In this document: in pieces, positions 1 through 12,136 of the stretch
Position numbering within the stretch: position 1 is the stretch's first letter
Layout: each line of letters starts with the position of its first letter
Origin: Archegozetes longisetosus
Lineage: Eukaryota; Arthropoda; Arachnida; Sarcoptiformes; Trhypochthoniidae
NCBI GenBank assembly: GCA_018873245.2
Contig: JAEMBT020000009.1
Location: forward strand, 11,349,112 to 11,413,111
DNA length: 64,000 nucleotides
Reading direction: 5' to 3'
Notes under the pieces: generated by a model
The model's database searches: none
The model's input: only the letters and a program-made list of their open reading frames with translations
What the model was told of the DNA's origin: nothing
Translations under genes and position numbers: made by a program

Positions 1-945
1 GTTGAAGAAGTTTGTTAATTCCTTCCTAGCCTCGAGCCATGAAGTGGTTCCGGGAATAACAGTACATGCTTTATAACATCTAGAAGCATTCCCTTGTAAA
101 AATGCAGACAAGTTTTGGGCCATTTGATTTTCTGTCCAAGCATTACACGCAGCAATCGACTCATATCTATCTAACCAGTCATCAAGTCTTTCTGTTCTGT
201 CACTTTTAAATACTGTAGGTAATATTTCTTTACCTGCCTTTCTGACAGTGGCAGATGTTAAGCTTGCTGTAGTCGTAGCTACCGAATTATTTGTTGCTGT
301 AGTTAAGGGGATACTAATCGTACTAATCAATGGTGCTTTTGTAGTTACAATAGATGAGGTGCAAACTGATGTAGCTTTTGAAGTGTTGGTTGTCACATAG
401 GCTATGGTATTTATGGGAAGTAAACTCGTCAAGTTAATAATAGGTGAAGTAATATTACTTTAAACATTTTGAATTATAGCACTATTTGTTGTGCTAACTG
501 GTGGATCATCTGGTGAAGTAACTGAACTTATTGGTTGTGTTGAGATAGGTGATAAGATAGAGTCAAGCGGAATAAACTTTACAGAACTTGGAGGTGAGGG
601 TGATCGAAGCGGAACTGGAGTTTTAACTGGTGTGCTGCAAAATGTTGGCAGGTTTTCATTTACCAATGAAGTCAATGTATGCACAAAATTAGTAGAACTC
701 GAAGTAAGTCTTTTTACATCATTTGTTTCATCTTTTTCTGAATCTATATTACAAGAGTCTATAATTGTTTCATCTGAGTCATAAAAATTTGACTGCGCCA
801 CACTTTCGCTTTGAGAATTAACATACGAATTCGCTATCTCTTCTAACAAAAGCAATCTAGAACCCTCGTCTTCGCCCACCGTATTAAATTTTCTGGCGAA
901 GTCTCGACGATTAGTGCCTTTTCTCCTCGTAGCTATTTTGGCTTA
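1..945 (-). pseudogene. gag: Ty3/gypsy-like retrotransposon gag, 5' part, interrupted
   Basis: Read on the minus strand, the frame starts near 945, enters an acidic Ser/Thr-rich stretch (motif YDSDETIIDS), and runs to an in-frame TAA at about 460. It then stays open in the same frame to the window edge. The part past the stop reads like the retrotransposon gag capsid domain: a basic stretch, then WLDRYESIAACNAW, then an L-rich helix and a Cys-containing segment near 50-200. In this family, gag packages the RNA of an LTR element. No in-frame ATG is visible before a TAG near 935, so an upstream exon or decay is likely. The premature stop suggests an inactive copy. pol would lie to the left, outside the window. 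Gag identity is inferred from the pattern, without an alignment. Confidence 0.55.
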
Positions 946-1172
946 TTTTGTTGTATGTTTATTAGATTAAAACTTGTATTCTAATTATCAAAAGAAAATA
1001 TAAAATCGTTTCTAAATATACAGTTTTAAATTTCTACTATTAACTCAAAAAAACTTGATTATTCTTTATATGTTAAAAATATTCATAATTTATGTACACT
1101 ATATAACGGACGATTAAAATAGAATGATTTATTTGAAAAAAACAATTACTGTGCATAAACAAACAAAACATT

Positions 1173-3762
1173 TTAGTTTCGATATATGTCTAAGTATGCA
1201 TTCCCTGTCATGGATTCTTCAAATTTAAATGGTCTATTATTTTCCTGCCATTTTATTACAGAAAAAGTTACAAATACTTTTACTGCCTTTGCAACTGTTC
1301 TTTCTGTAATTATCTTACCATTTGTTATTTTTATAGGTGCAATCAACAATAAACCTAATTTCCCCTTTTCTTCCGTAGTTACCCAAAAAGTTCTTTTTCC
1401 TACTAAAGCTAACTTATCTGCTCCTGTTAAACCTGAGGGTAAATCCATTATTTGAGATATAGGGAATTCAATCGTTAGATTTTGCTTATAAGTATATAAA
1501 AACGTGTGCCTAATAATATTAAAGTTAATGCTAATAATCCATTCTCGTGCAACATCAACTTCATATTTTGCTTTATGAACAGATAGTATAATTCTTTTTA
1601 GCGTTTTCATTTCGAAAATAACTACCACTATTATGAAAAAGCTCACCACGAATATAAAGTCAATGATATTCCCAATGATTTGAATATCGATCAACTGATC
1701 GTTAGAAAACAGAAAATCTGCAGAAACCTGACCAATTATTACTACTGGAGTTATACCGAAAAGCCAACGATTCTCTCTAATTAAACTTATTAGAACCACA
1801 AAATCCACAAAATAAGACATGCACCTCACAATCGATAAAACAAACGCAATTAAAGAATAATAAAAGCGGATTGTATTATGTGATTCACTCAATATATCGA
1901 ATGAATTTGACAAATATTCTGAGGTATGCCATAAGTATCCGGTAATGGCCGTCATGCTTGGATTATCTAAACTTATTTTGTTTTTGAATGAATCTAAATC
2001 AAATCTTGTCATTTCTGTTGTATTTTTATAGAAAGAAACGTTATGGAATGGAAATTCAAGTAAATCAAATAGAAATTCTGTAGTTTTAATTCTAACTATT
2101 GTTTCATTATTAGAAGTTTGCGGTGGACCCTGTAGCACTATTCCTGGAGCAACTAACTGACACCCTGCGTCTACAACAGTTGTTTCTGTTCAGTTTTTCA
2201 GTACATGATTTAATGGTCGTGTGCCTGGACATATACGTGTATAAGTTGGTATCTTTACTTTGTGAATAACCCAACTCTCAGGGGTTATTTTGATTGGATT
2301 ATATCTGGAATCTTTTTTCACTTCAAAGCTACAATGTTGCATTATTTGATCTTCTTCCCAGGACCAAAGCGCCATCTCACAATTTCCAGCCTCTACTACA
2401 ATCGTGGAGTCGAAAGTATAACACAATTGACTTGTAGATATTGGCAAAAAATTGAATTCGACAAGATTTATTTCAGCAATCAAATCCTCATCAGACTTGC
2501 TTACTAGCCATGCTTTATTGTCTAGTTTGAATTTGACATATGCGCTACCATTCTTCAACATAGCGTTTGAATTACAGGATTTAGAATGACAAGGAATACT
2601 ATGGGTCAATAGAGTGAAATATTGAAATAAACTTCTTGATTAGCACGCCTTAGAGGAATGGAAATTTTAATGTATGCGCTTTCTTGAGTTATGGATTCTG
2701 TGACTAATTTTAATATATAATATGTTTCCCAATTATCAGTACCTATACCTAAACTATATAAAGGCTTAATCGACTTGTCAATTTCTGTCAGAATACCTCT
2801 CAAGACTGGCCATGGAACAACATTAAATGGCAAATAGCCCTGTCTTAGCTGAAGCAGCACTGTTTCCCAAGAATTAAAAGCATTTGACAAAAGTGTAACG
2901 TTATATATATCAGATAATGCAGACGAGATTGAATTAATCATATTGAATTATGCTTGTATAGCATAATGATCATATAACTCTAGAGATGACACAAAATGCC
3001 ATATTTTCTTGATCTCGCTATCAAGTATGTTTAAATGTTCACCTAAGACACTTAATGCTTGATTTACCTGTTTACTTCTAGAGTCCATAATTTGTGACAT
3101 ACCTAAGAAGTTTTTAGCTAAAGTAACTGTAGTATTCTTTTGGATATCTAACATCATGGATAGTCTATCTTTTTGCTCAATCTGATTTCATCCTTTTCTG
3201 TACCCGTTCCAAATAACTCTCTAAGAATCTCACCTGCAAAGGGCAAAATGGACCTTTCATGCCTGCTTATATGTGTCACTTTAACTTCTTCAGAGATGCA
3301 AAGATATAATTGATTTATTGAACTAGTTAAATATTCTAAACCGTCATTTAATTTGTTACACATTGATAGCAATTGATATATTCGCTAAGAAGCTTTATCA
3401 TCTGGTGCCATTTTACTGGAATAAGGTAGTACGCGACATTTAATAAGTTTTGGTTCCCAATTTAGGGCTGACAATGTAGGCCATTTCAATCTAATGATAT
3501 GAGACCATTGGGAATTAAATACAAGACCAGACCCTAATTTATTTATCTGTAAACCATGAGCTGCGGCTTTAGCTAAAAATCTAATGTCATGGATACTGGA
3601 AGACCTATAGCTTACTACAATACTCAGTAAACATAAAAATAGTAGCAAGTATCTGATCATTTCTGCTAAATTAAGCGATACTGATGTGTAAATCTTCAGA
3701 AAAAAACGATAATATGGCCTCAAAAAATATTTAATCAATTCTTGTATATCTACTATATTCAT
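1173..3762 (-). pseudogene. env: Decayed envelope-like gene of an LTR retroelement
   Basis: Six minus-strand open segments (3762-3385, 3372-3154, 3157-2948, 2941-2606, 2609-2190, 2138-1173) follow one another and together look like one membrane glycoprotein of errantivirus or insect-retroelement type. Visible features are an N-terminal hydrophobic segment near 3650, a basic RHER site at about 3250 followed by a Gly/Phe-rich fusion-peptide-like stretch, a Cys- and Tyr-rich ectodomain, and a long hydrophobic membrane anchor near 1600-1850. The breaks are in-frame stops near 3387 and 2190 and single-base frameshifts near 3160 and 2607, so this is a dead copy. It lies upstream of the gag-like segment on the same strand, which is the reverse of the normal order. 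Assignment rests on architecture only. Confidence 0.5.
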
Positions 3763-3943
3763 TTAAATGGAGAATTAAATTTAGGCCAATAAGTGATTAT
3801 AAAGGTAAACGTAAAACTTAGATTTATAATATACTTTCTAATATATAACATTTACTACACTCAAAAAAAATTCTAGGTCGCTAAGTTTTGTTTTGCTTTG
3901 TTTTAAATTAGATAGGCTTTTATGTAGAGCCTTCATATATTTT

Positions 3944-4500
3944 ACCCCGCGCCTCCACCAAATTTGTCACGTATATTCTTAACGTGACGATTTTTTGGAT
4001 CGTTTTTAATCCCCACACACTGGAAATTAAGTGTTGAGTCTAAGACTCGATTAAATTCCAGTCTGAGGATATCAATTTACAGTACATATGCGTTTTAAAG
4101 TTTAGTAAAACAATAACGCCACTTACTGCTTGTCTTGATTCGATGTTCCTGGTACCACGCAGATTGTGTTGGGAGGTTTTTTTGGAAAAAATATAATTGA
4201 ATCAAATACACAATAGAGTTTTTGTCATAAAAATTTTTATTTAAAATTCACAAACACATACATATATTTAACAACACTTTCTTTTAAAGTTTTCGTGATC
4301 AGGAGCACAAATTTACTTTGCTACTGTCAAAGAAGGAATGATTTCTTAGGTTATTTCAGTCGACTTTATATACCCTTTTGTCTAGCATTTTCCCACCGAA
4401 AAACATTCCATAATTTGTTCACAAACAGTTCAAAGTATCCGGAAACAGTTTTGTTACTTTGACCATCCAATGGTCAAAGTATCTATTTTTTTGTTTGTCT
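3944..4500 (-). promoter_or_regulatory. LTR-like promoter region with possible primer-binding site
   Basis: On the minus strand this stretch carries a TATATAAAG box (4372-4364), an AATAAA polyadenylation signal about 125 bases further on (4241-4236), and then a TGG-started, GC-rich run at 3960-3944 of the kind used as a tRNA primer-binding site. The env-like pseudogene follows about 180 bases later. A short perfect palindrome sits at 4456-4482. I found no second copy of this sequence in the window, so the LTR boundaries cannot be fixed and the assignment is inferred from signal order alone. Confidence 0.3.
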
Positions 4501-4539
4501 ATTTGCTAAACTAAAGGTTATAATTTAATTTGTGTGCTT

Positions 4540-4554
4540 ACGTGCGTGTATGTA

Positions 4555-4591
<37 letters not shown>

Positions 4592-4714
4592 TTGTTTGTG
4601 TGTGTGTGTGTGTGTGTGCGTTTGTTTGTTTGTGTGTGTGTGTGTGTGATTGTTTGTTTGTGTGTGTGTGTGTGTGTGTGTGTGCGTTTGTTTGTTTGTG
4701 TGTGTGTGATTGTT

Positions 4715-4755
<41 letters not shown>

Positions 4756-4760
4756 TTGTT

Positions 4761-4792
<32 letters not shown>

Positions 4793-4798
4793 ATTGTA
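4540..4798. repeat. TG/GTTT microsatellite
   Basis: Runs of TG dinucleotides are interrupted at fairly regular intervals by GCGTTTGTTTG or GATTGTTTGTTTG blocks. The two long open frames across it encode only Cys/Val repeats and are not genes. Confidence 0.95.
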
Positions 4799-4831
4799 TG
4801 TTTATTTTTATTTTTATTTAATTTTTTTTGA

Positions 4832-5790
4832 CAATATTAGACATATTTGTATAATTGCGAATGTTTTCGTTTGTGTGTTTGTTTTCGTTATTTGCTCAAA
4901 ATATAGTTGAGACATTTGAACTATTAACATATGAGCTGGCTCTTTGTTATTTAATCGTACATTTAAAAAAAATAGGCTCATTTAGCACTATTAACACAAT
5001 TACGTACGACTGAACTGAGAACGAACAATAAAGTCAATTGACTAACAAAATAATGAACTTTAGCCACACTGAAAAGTTATAATTTTATTATTAATAGGAG
5101 ATATTGATTAAAAACAAAAAAATTTAAGACTATAATATTAATAATTGCTCTGAAATGAAATCGATTCGATTTGATGGAAGACCGAACACAATCAGTCAAA
5201 CAATTCATACTTTTAAAACGAGACTGGTGGCGAAGATGTCCCGCTGACCGGCTCTTCAAACAGATATGAAGATACCGGCGTGTCGCTGCCTAAAATGGTT
5301 GGTAGTTAGGAGAAAGACAGAAGAGTACACCCTGTTTCATAAAGGCTTCCATACAGAGGTCATAGAGATTAAAAATAATCTGGGATTTTGTTTAAATATT
5401 GATAATAATCCTCTAACAAAACACATTGAGTCATTGTGTCATCAATAAATGATTACAAAATAAATGTTTCGTATAATGGCCTCCTTTATTAATAGCTTCT
5501 TCATAGCGACTTCTCATTAAATCAGCTAGTCATAAAAAATTATCGATCATTGAACTTTCAAGATATTTTGTTAGTAACTAGTGATCGATGTCCTTTGATA
5601 AACTATGTAGTTTAGACTAGAACTTATAATAAAAATTTGCACATTGGATGGCATAAAGTATGGGAAGCATCGGAAAAAACTTATAATGCTACAATTTGAA
5701 TGAATCTTAAGAGATTTATTCATAGCTTTCCACATTTGGTACTTTTGCTAAATTCTATTCTCAAAAAATTATATTAAAGTTTATCGTGTC
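4832..5790. other. No supported feature
   Basis: AT-rich sequence with short open frames of about 60 codons (for example 5266-5448) that show no recognisable domain, splice pattern or paralogue in the window. Confidence 0.5.
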
Positions 5791-5794
5791 GACA

Positions 5795-6460
5795 TATAAT
5801 TCTTAATTACAAATCAGAGAGTTACTAACACACGAAAATTCAAATTTAACCTGACTTAAAGAATAGAAATTTTCATTATTTCTGAATACAAGAAAACTAT
5901 TTAAACTAAACTTTAGAAATCTGTAATAAAATCCATTAATTTGTATTTGAATTGAAATTATAGGCGATAGAGTTATGGCAGTTTGTCCATCATTGTATTT
6001 GGCTACAAGTATTGTAATCAAAGATTGACAATCTTTATTATTCGTTCCCAGAATTTGGTCACTGGAAGATGTGGCAACAGTACCATTAGTTTATGCAACT
6101 GCTTATTTTTTTTATCACAATAAAATGTCTAAAATTCAGAGAAAAGTTTTAATTCACTCGGAAAATAGCGGTATCGGACATACATCTGTGTCTATATCTT
6201 AGTCTCGATTGTCATCTATTCACGATGGTCGGATCTTGTGATAAAAGAGATTTTATTAAGAAGTTCTAAATCTTTCTAATCTAAACTTTTCTTTTAGTGA
6301 TTAAAATTTCAACAGACATATTGTGTCAGAAAGTAGTAGATTAGGACTTGCTGTTATACCCAATTCGTTGTCTGAAGAGAACCTACGAGAAAGTCTTGAG
6401 TGTCATTCAAATAATGGACGCTTTCTTGAAGTAATGAAATATGATTTAGCCATAGTACAT
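5795..6460 (+). repeat. Duplicated flank of MULE copy A, with a conserved small ORF
   Basis: This stretch matches 61080-61812 in inverted orientation at diverged but clear identity, including non-coding parts (for example ACACACGAAAATTCAAATTT near 5830). Within it, 6323-6460 is open in the same frame as the minus-strand frame at 61292-61080. Both encode a segment with the pattern NSLSEE-x-L, a C-x-SNN block, and KYDLA, running into the MULE terminus. The preserved peptide suggests it was once coding, either a second ORF of the transposon or an exon of an unknown gene. I cannot assign a function. Confidence 0.5.
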
Positions 6461-6899
6461 CAATTCAGCCTCAGACAATTCATCCCCAATAATTCATCCC
6501 CGACAATTTAGTCATTACTTGATATAAGTGTAAGCACTTAATTATAAAGTAGAGGTAATGAATGAGGCTGGGGCTTAGAATAGTAAGGCTCGTGTTCGAG
6601 CCACCTTTAGTTATAAGTAATATTTTGAGATTCTTTAAACCTTAATTCTGTTTGATTTGATCAAATTAATTAACATATTTAATTAATTTGATTTTATCAA
6701 ACTGAATCGTGATCAAAATTTATTTTACCATAATCTTTGACTTATGATCTATGAATTTTCCTCCAACAAATCAATGCACTTTATGCTCAAAATTAAAGAT
6801 AAAATGTAAGCATTCATTTTTAATCCCTTGATTTGTCGAATATTTAATTTTTACTTGAAATACTGCCACTTGACTTCATTAAAACTAAGGGCAGAGCTC

Positions 6900-8165
6900 T
6901 ACTAACTAACCAAGGATTATTTATTGCTTTCGTAAGTCAAAACAGAATTTGGAAAAAATTACACGGCGATACATTGAAGGTAACATCGATATAAAGTGTC
7001 ATAGTGGTTATCACACAGTTGGTGATCATATAACTCAACTAAATAATCAATCATTCACTGGATTCAGGCAAGTTTGATGCTCTCAGGGTCATGAATCTAA
7101 TTAAAGATTGGGCGTTATCGCCTCAAGAATGAACGATCAACATCAATCATGTTTATTCATTACTTTACAAACTGCAAGTATTCAATTTTATTTCACATCG
7201 ACAATAGCTAGAAACATCCAGATATAAAATCCAAAAAGGTCACGCACTCCTGAATCCAAGAAACCTTTTCGATTTGATGATAGATGTGAACTCACTGTAT
7301 GTACAGTGGTGATATCTTGCTCCTGTTTGACGGTGGTTCGTCAGATAATCGTGTTTTAATTTCTATGAACCACAAAAATCTACGACCAATATCTGGTTGT
7401 GATCATATGTAATCTGGCAGCATTTTCAAGGTTGTTCAATCTCTATTTGATCAGCTTTACAATACACATGAGTTTGCTCAAAAAAAAGTTCTTCCTTCCA
7501 TTTATATACCAATACCAAATCGAAGAGAATTAACTTATGATCTTGTCTTCGCTGCTATTCAAAATCTTCAACCAAATTTGAATATATTATGACAGATTTC
7601 AAATAGGCTTCTATAATGCCTTCAATTATAATTTCCCAACTCCAACGCTCGAGGATGTTTTCATTTCAGCCAGTGCCTTTGGAAGAATCCAATCGTCACT
7701 CTGCTGTTATTTATAAAATGTATTCGAGAGATGCAACATTCGCGTTAAACATCGAGATGATTGCAGCTTTGGCTTTTGTTCAACCTGTTGACGTTATCTC
7801 CCTATACATTGCTCTTCTTAGTGAAGCATGTTATCTCGATAATAAGATCTTCAAAACTTCTAGTTGATTATGTTGGAAACACATAAATTGGACATAAGCG
7901 GGAGAATTGAATGCTCTCTATTTCTGCGACCGAGATATGGAATTGCCATTCTTCTGTTTTAGGTGACTTACCTAAAACCAATAATATCGTTGAGGGTTAG
8001 CATCGACCTTTCAGATTTTTACTTAATGCTCATCATCCTAGTATCTGGTGTTTCACCAATGGCTCGAAAAATGACCAAAGCCTGCATCTGATGCAGGTTG
8101 AACACTACTTGGCAGAAGTCGAACCGCAATCGGGAAGGAAGATGTATCGCTAGGTTGCTTCCTAT
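6900..8165 (+). pseudogene. MULE transposase remnant with FLYWCH-like N-terminus
   Basis: Several plus-strand segments, in changing frames, read like a MULE-domain transposase. Near 6905 there is a FLYWCH-like start (YLFIAFVSQNRIW), near 7000-7060 His-rich zinc-ligand remnants, and at 7616-7867 an intact 83-codon stretch ending in a segment of the type AALAFVQPVDV. At about 7975-8080 comes the family signature TNNIVEG, followed after an in-frame stop by HRPFRFLL-x-AHHP. MULE enzymes are RNase H-fold DDE transposases, and this C-terminal TNN-x-x-EG-x-H pattern is characteristic of them. Frameshifts and stops throughout show that it is inactive. The parallel remnant in copy B carries the same NNVEG motif. 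Confidence 0.6.
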
Positions 8166-8319
8166 TTGAAAAAAAAAATTGGCAAAGTAGGATAAATCTC
8201 TGTTATAGATTACTTTAGAGTAATTGTTCGTAATTTTTATTTTTAGTCAATTATTATTTTTTATTTAAATTTATCACTCAATCTCAAAAATACTTTACAA
8301 AATTTTACATTTAAAGCAT

Positions 8320-8474
8320 CGTAAGTTGCATGTTATGCCACGACTTCTGCACGTGGATCAAATTGCGTTCCTATATTAAGCAGTTTGCTCATTTATAAAA
8401 TAACAGTTTAATAGGAGGATCGATTTTGACACATAAACAGTATTCACTGCTTAATATGCAACTTACGACATTGC
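8320..8474. repeat. Short palindromic element (MITE-like)
   Basis: The ends TCGTAAGTTGCAT and ATGCAACTTACGA are inverted, and the region between is partly self-complementary. A related palindrome with the same GTTGCATATTAAGCAGTG core stands at 58324-58482 in the equivalent place in MULE copy B, so it predates the duplication or belongs to the MULE. Confidence 0.6.
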
Positions 8475-9084
8475 AAGGAATATTGACTTATTCTCTTTCT
8501 ACACCTTTAACCTTACTTTCCCACAGATGAGCATAAATCACAAGCAGGGACCAGACATAATCAGGATTAGTTATTCAAAAGTTTCCCACTCCCAACTATT
8601 GCATAAAAATAACTCCTATTTCTCGACTATTGGTTAAAACTTATTAAGCCTCTAACCTAAATTTGGGTCGAAATCTTCCTATAAGAGTGATCGACAAATA
8701 TGTATTTGGGTCTTTTACCTCATATTACCAAAAATAAAATAGCTTCTGTAGTTACAATAGGTATGTTATTGTTACAAAATTGTTTTGTGCTATGATTCTA
8801 TGTTGCAATATATTTTCTTGAAGCTGAATTGTCGGGACTGAACTGTTAGGGCTGAATTGACATAAAACTTCAAACACTTATACCAAATAATTAGAATCAA
8901 TTTATCAAATCTATAATAAACGCAGCGAAGTTCTCGGCGCTAAATCGAAAACTCACTAAAAAACGCAAAAACGAAAAAACTATTGTGATTTCTGAACGAA
9001 AAGATTAAAATGTCTGTTGATAAAACTATAAGAATTTGAGATAAATATCTTAACACTTTCTAACATGTACTTCGTAATTTTAAT

Positions 9085-9373
9085 ATAAACTAAAATGGGG
9101 GAAAATAATATTAAAGTTATTTCTGGTTTGTTTTCTAGATTTTTGATTTAATATTAAAGTATGCTTCAGATAATCTGTAACTAGAAAGTTTATAAATATT
9201 TTATAAGAAATTTTTATGCGTTCTATCAATATAATTAAATAGTTTAAAAATTATATTAACCTATAAAATTTTAGGCTTGTTTTAATAATTTTAAAAATTG
9301 AATACTAATAATCTTTATCACTAATGAGTCTAAGATTTAGGTCTAATCATTAATCTATTTTTAAGTAAATATA
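9085..9373 (+). repeat. Dispersed repeat R1, left half of copy 1
   Basis: It starts with AAAATGGGGGAAA and is shared with 62800-63060; its right part is also shared with 13135-13240. The second half resumes at 10801-11160 after the Tc1-like hairpin element, so that element interrupts this copy. Confidence 0.65.
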
Positions 9374-10800
9374 CACCACCGCTCATAAGTATGGAAATAA
9401 AATTAACTCGATGTCTTGTCTTTAACTGAATATAACTAAGGAATTACTTCGTTGATTTTATCGAAACTTGTATTAAATGAATGCGTCATAATCTAGGATT
9501 AGAACGATATAAAGATACCGAATTTTGTCACATTTTCAGTAAAGTTATAAGCAATCAAAACCTTTTTGTGACTATTGTGATGCGATCATAAGTAAGGAAA
9601 TATTTTTATTTGACTGAATTAAGGCGAAAAAAATCATTTAACAATTCTTTAAAATTAAATAGAACAAAATACTAATTAAATAAAGGATTTGAAAGCCAAA
9701 TATATTAACTTAAAACTAATTCATTGAAAAAGTGGTCAAGTTATGAGAATTTGTTGAAGTCGAATGCCTTCAGATGCTCAGGATAAGAAGTGAAGGCAAA
9801 ACATATCAAACCATAGCCAAAATGATGGGATGCAGTCCCTCATGTGCTTATAAAGTTATAAAAAAGATAAAAATGTTCGGGACAGCTCGTAATTTAACAG
9901 GAAGTGATCTAAACACTGTACAACAAAACGAAACGTCAGCAGAACTGCAGCAACTTTTTCAAGAAATTCATTTTGAATACACTATCGCCCAAAATGAATT
10001 TCTTGAAAAAGTTATCAAAAGGGCTTAATTAAGGTAATACTATCGTTACTGCAAAATGCTCGCCTTCTGTGACGGTTTAGGTGGAGATGTGTTTCAGCCT
10101 CTCCTATTCCACCAAAAGATGCTTTTTTAAATCATAGTTAAATGGTAGATTCACTGCAATTGATATCTGCAGATCTTGTTTGATTTCTTTAGCCGAAATT
10201 CTTCGCGTCTTTTGCCACATTTACTGCAGTTCTGCTGACGTTTCGTTTTGTTGTACAGTGTTTAGATCACTTCCTGTTAAATTACGAGCTGTCCCGAACA
10301 TTTTTATCTTTTTTATAACTTTATAAGCACATGAGGGACTGCATCCCATCATTTTGGCTATGGTTTGATATGTTTTGCCTTCACTTCTTATCCTGAGCAT
10401 CTGAAGGCATTCGACTTCAACAAATTCTCATAACTTGACCACTTTTTCAATGAATTAGTTTTAAGTTAATATATTTGGCTTTCAAATCCTTTATTTAATT
10501 AGTATTTTGTTCTATTTAATTTTAAAGAATTGTTAAATGATTTTTTTCGCCTTAATTCAGTCAAATAAAAATATTTCCTTACTTATGATCGCATCACAAT
10601 AGTCACAAAAAGGTTTTGATTGCTTATAACTTTACTGAAAATGTGACAAAATTCGGTATCTTTATATCGTTCTAATCCTAGATTATGACGCATTCATTTA
10701 ATACAAGTTTCGATAAAATCAACGAAGTAATTCCTTAGTTATATTCAGTTAAAGACAAGACATCGAGTTAATTTTATTTCCATACTTATGAGCGGTGTTG
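9374..10800 (+). mobile_element. Tc1-like foldback element with about 575-bp inverted arms
   Basis: The two arms (about 9374-9950 and 10222-10800) are near-perfect reverse complements, beginning with ACCGCTCATAAGTATGG and flanked on both sides by TA, the Tc1/mariner target duplication. Each arm contains the 5' part of a transposase frame. The 270-base centre has no intact catalytic domain. Uninterrupted copies of the flanking repeat R1 at 13240 and 63125 confirm the boundaries. The transcript would fold into a very long hairpin. It could be a non-autonomous derivative formed by inverted duplication of a Tc1 element's 5' end. Confidence 0.85.
9774..10028 (+). pseudogene. Tc1-like transposase N-terminal helix-turn-helix fragment
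   Basis: An 84-codon frame whose first half reads as the paired-like HTH of Tc1 transposases: a GKTYQTIAKMMGCS segment, then a recognition helix and a KKIKMFGTARN link. There is no catalytic DDE domain after it. The same coding stretch is repeated on the minus strand in the right arm. Upstream in-frame codons continue to about 9750. It cannot encode an active transposase but could retain end-binding activity. Confidence 0.6.
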
Positions 10801-11160
10801 TAATTTGTAAATCATAACTTTGAATATGTCATAAAATATTCCCTTATTTAAATTCATAAAGTCATAAATTGAATCCAAAAAATACTTCTTAAATTTTAAT
10901 CTCTTTAGTTAATGTAACTGTAGGGTTTATCCTAGATTTTATACTTTGCGCTGAAAGATCTTTGACTAATTATTTTAATATTAACTAAATTTTGAAAAGT
11001 GTAAATTCGAATTAAAAGAATTATGGGTTTAAATAAATAAATAATTATTGTTACTCACTGTCGTTTGAATGAAATATTAATTCAACAACTTAATCAACTA
11101 AAAATAGATATAAGCTAATTCAGACAACATTTCACGTCCATTGAAATATAATTTATATGG
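10801..11160 (+). repeat. Dispersed repeat R1, right half of copy 1
   Basis: It starts TAATTTGTAAATCATAACTT and aligns with 13245-13605 over about 360 bases, and with 63125-63295 over its first part. It is the continuation of 9085-9373. Confidence 0.7.
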
Positions 11161-11479
11161 CAGACGGCAAAAAGATACCAAGAATCAATACTTGAGAGAA
11201 TAACAACGAATCAAATGTTGAGATACTTTTCTCCCTGGGCAGTCTAATTTAACTCATCATTTAAATCAAAATTCAACTAATATCGTATGGAAAATCATAG
11301 AATATTACAAGACATAAAAAGACTCAATTAAAATATAAACTTAGGTTTACTATTATTAATATTCTGAAATCTAAAAGAATGTAAAAGTGAATTAATTAAG
11401 AACAATGAAAAATATTGTTTAATGAATGAATTATTATATCGTAAAACTGATATTTGAATAAAATTAAAATATTTTTTGA

Positions 11480-11720
11480 TCAATCATTTTTCACTACGAG
11501 AATGGATCTTAAGCATACTATCAACGAAATGTAAACTCACATCTAAGCGAAGAAAAAATTTAAAGAATAAGAGAATATTATTGGTATAAAAATACGAATA
11601 TTTTTATCAAAGCCTATATAAAAAAGTGTCATATTCGCAAACACCGCAATACAAGAATTTACGACATATCAAGAAGTCCGCCTCATTAACAAATGCCAAG
11701 GCAAAAAAATGTTAACGCAG
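11480..11720 (+). pseudogene. Possible Ty3/gypsy integrase zinc-binding remnant
   Basis: One plus-strand frame at about 11565-11690 reads REYYWYKN, then FIKAYIKKCHI and a basic stretch ending in PPH. This matches the spacing of the integrase HHCC region in Ty3/gypsy elements (YYW, about 12 residues, then Y-x-K-x-C). There is a stop just after, and no clear RNase H or integrase core follows. The call rests on a short motif and could be coincidence. Confidence 0.3.
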
Positions 11721-12136
11721 AAACAAAAACGAAAATTTTGTCTAAAAGTGAGTACACTCTACCCTTAACAAGAAACTTTAATAAGCTTAAGATGAAATTT
11801 CTCGTACTCGATTTATGGCACATAATTTTGATACACCGACGATGTGCCATAATCGCAACTTTACTGCGCTAAAAATATCTTGAGATAACTTAAGTCTAGT
11901 CTATTTATAATGTTAGAAATAATAAATTTATTTGACTTACTTTTGAAGAATTCTTTTTGTCTTTTTTTGTTTCACACAAGAAACATCTTAAAAACTTTAA
12001 ATCAAAAGTAGTGTAAACTACGCTTTTATACCTTATGTAAGGCTTAAAAAATAGCTGGATTGATTTCTAAGCGACAGAATATAAATTTTTATTAATCGAA
12101 ACACTGAGGAAAACGATATTTTCTAAACTAGTAATT

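Larger units (their letters stand above)
6461..8859 (+). mobile_element. Decayed MULE (Mutator-like) element, copy A
   Basis: The ends are inverted repeats built from iterated 12-14 base units of the type ACAATTCAGCCC. Three units read inward at 6461-6515 and the reverse complements stand at 8825-8859. Inside is a decayed MULE transposase. A second copy with the same ends lies inverted at 58248-61079. Copy A holds about 330 bases between 8475 and 8820 that copy B lacks at the corresponding place. No clear target-site duplication was seen. Confidence 0.6.

Noticed and set aside
4532..4831. Two long Cys/Val open frames
   Set aside because: They arise from the TG microsatellite and have no non-repetitive sequence.
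6544..6605. tRNA-like stretch with a GTTCGAGCC box
   Set aside because: No acceptor stem or cloverleaf can be drawn and the A-box position is poor. At most it is a decayed SINE-like piece.
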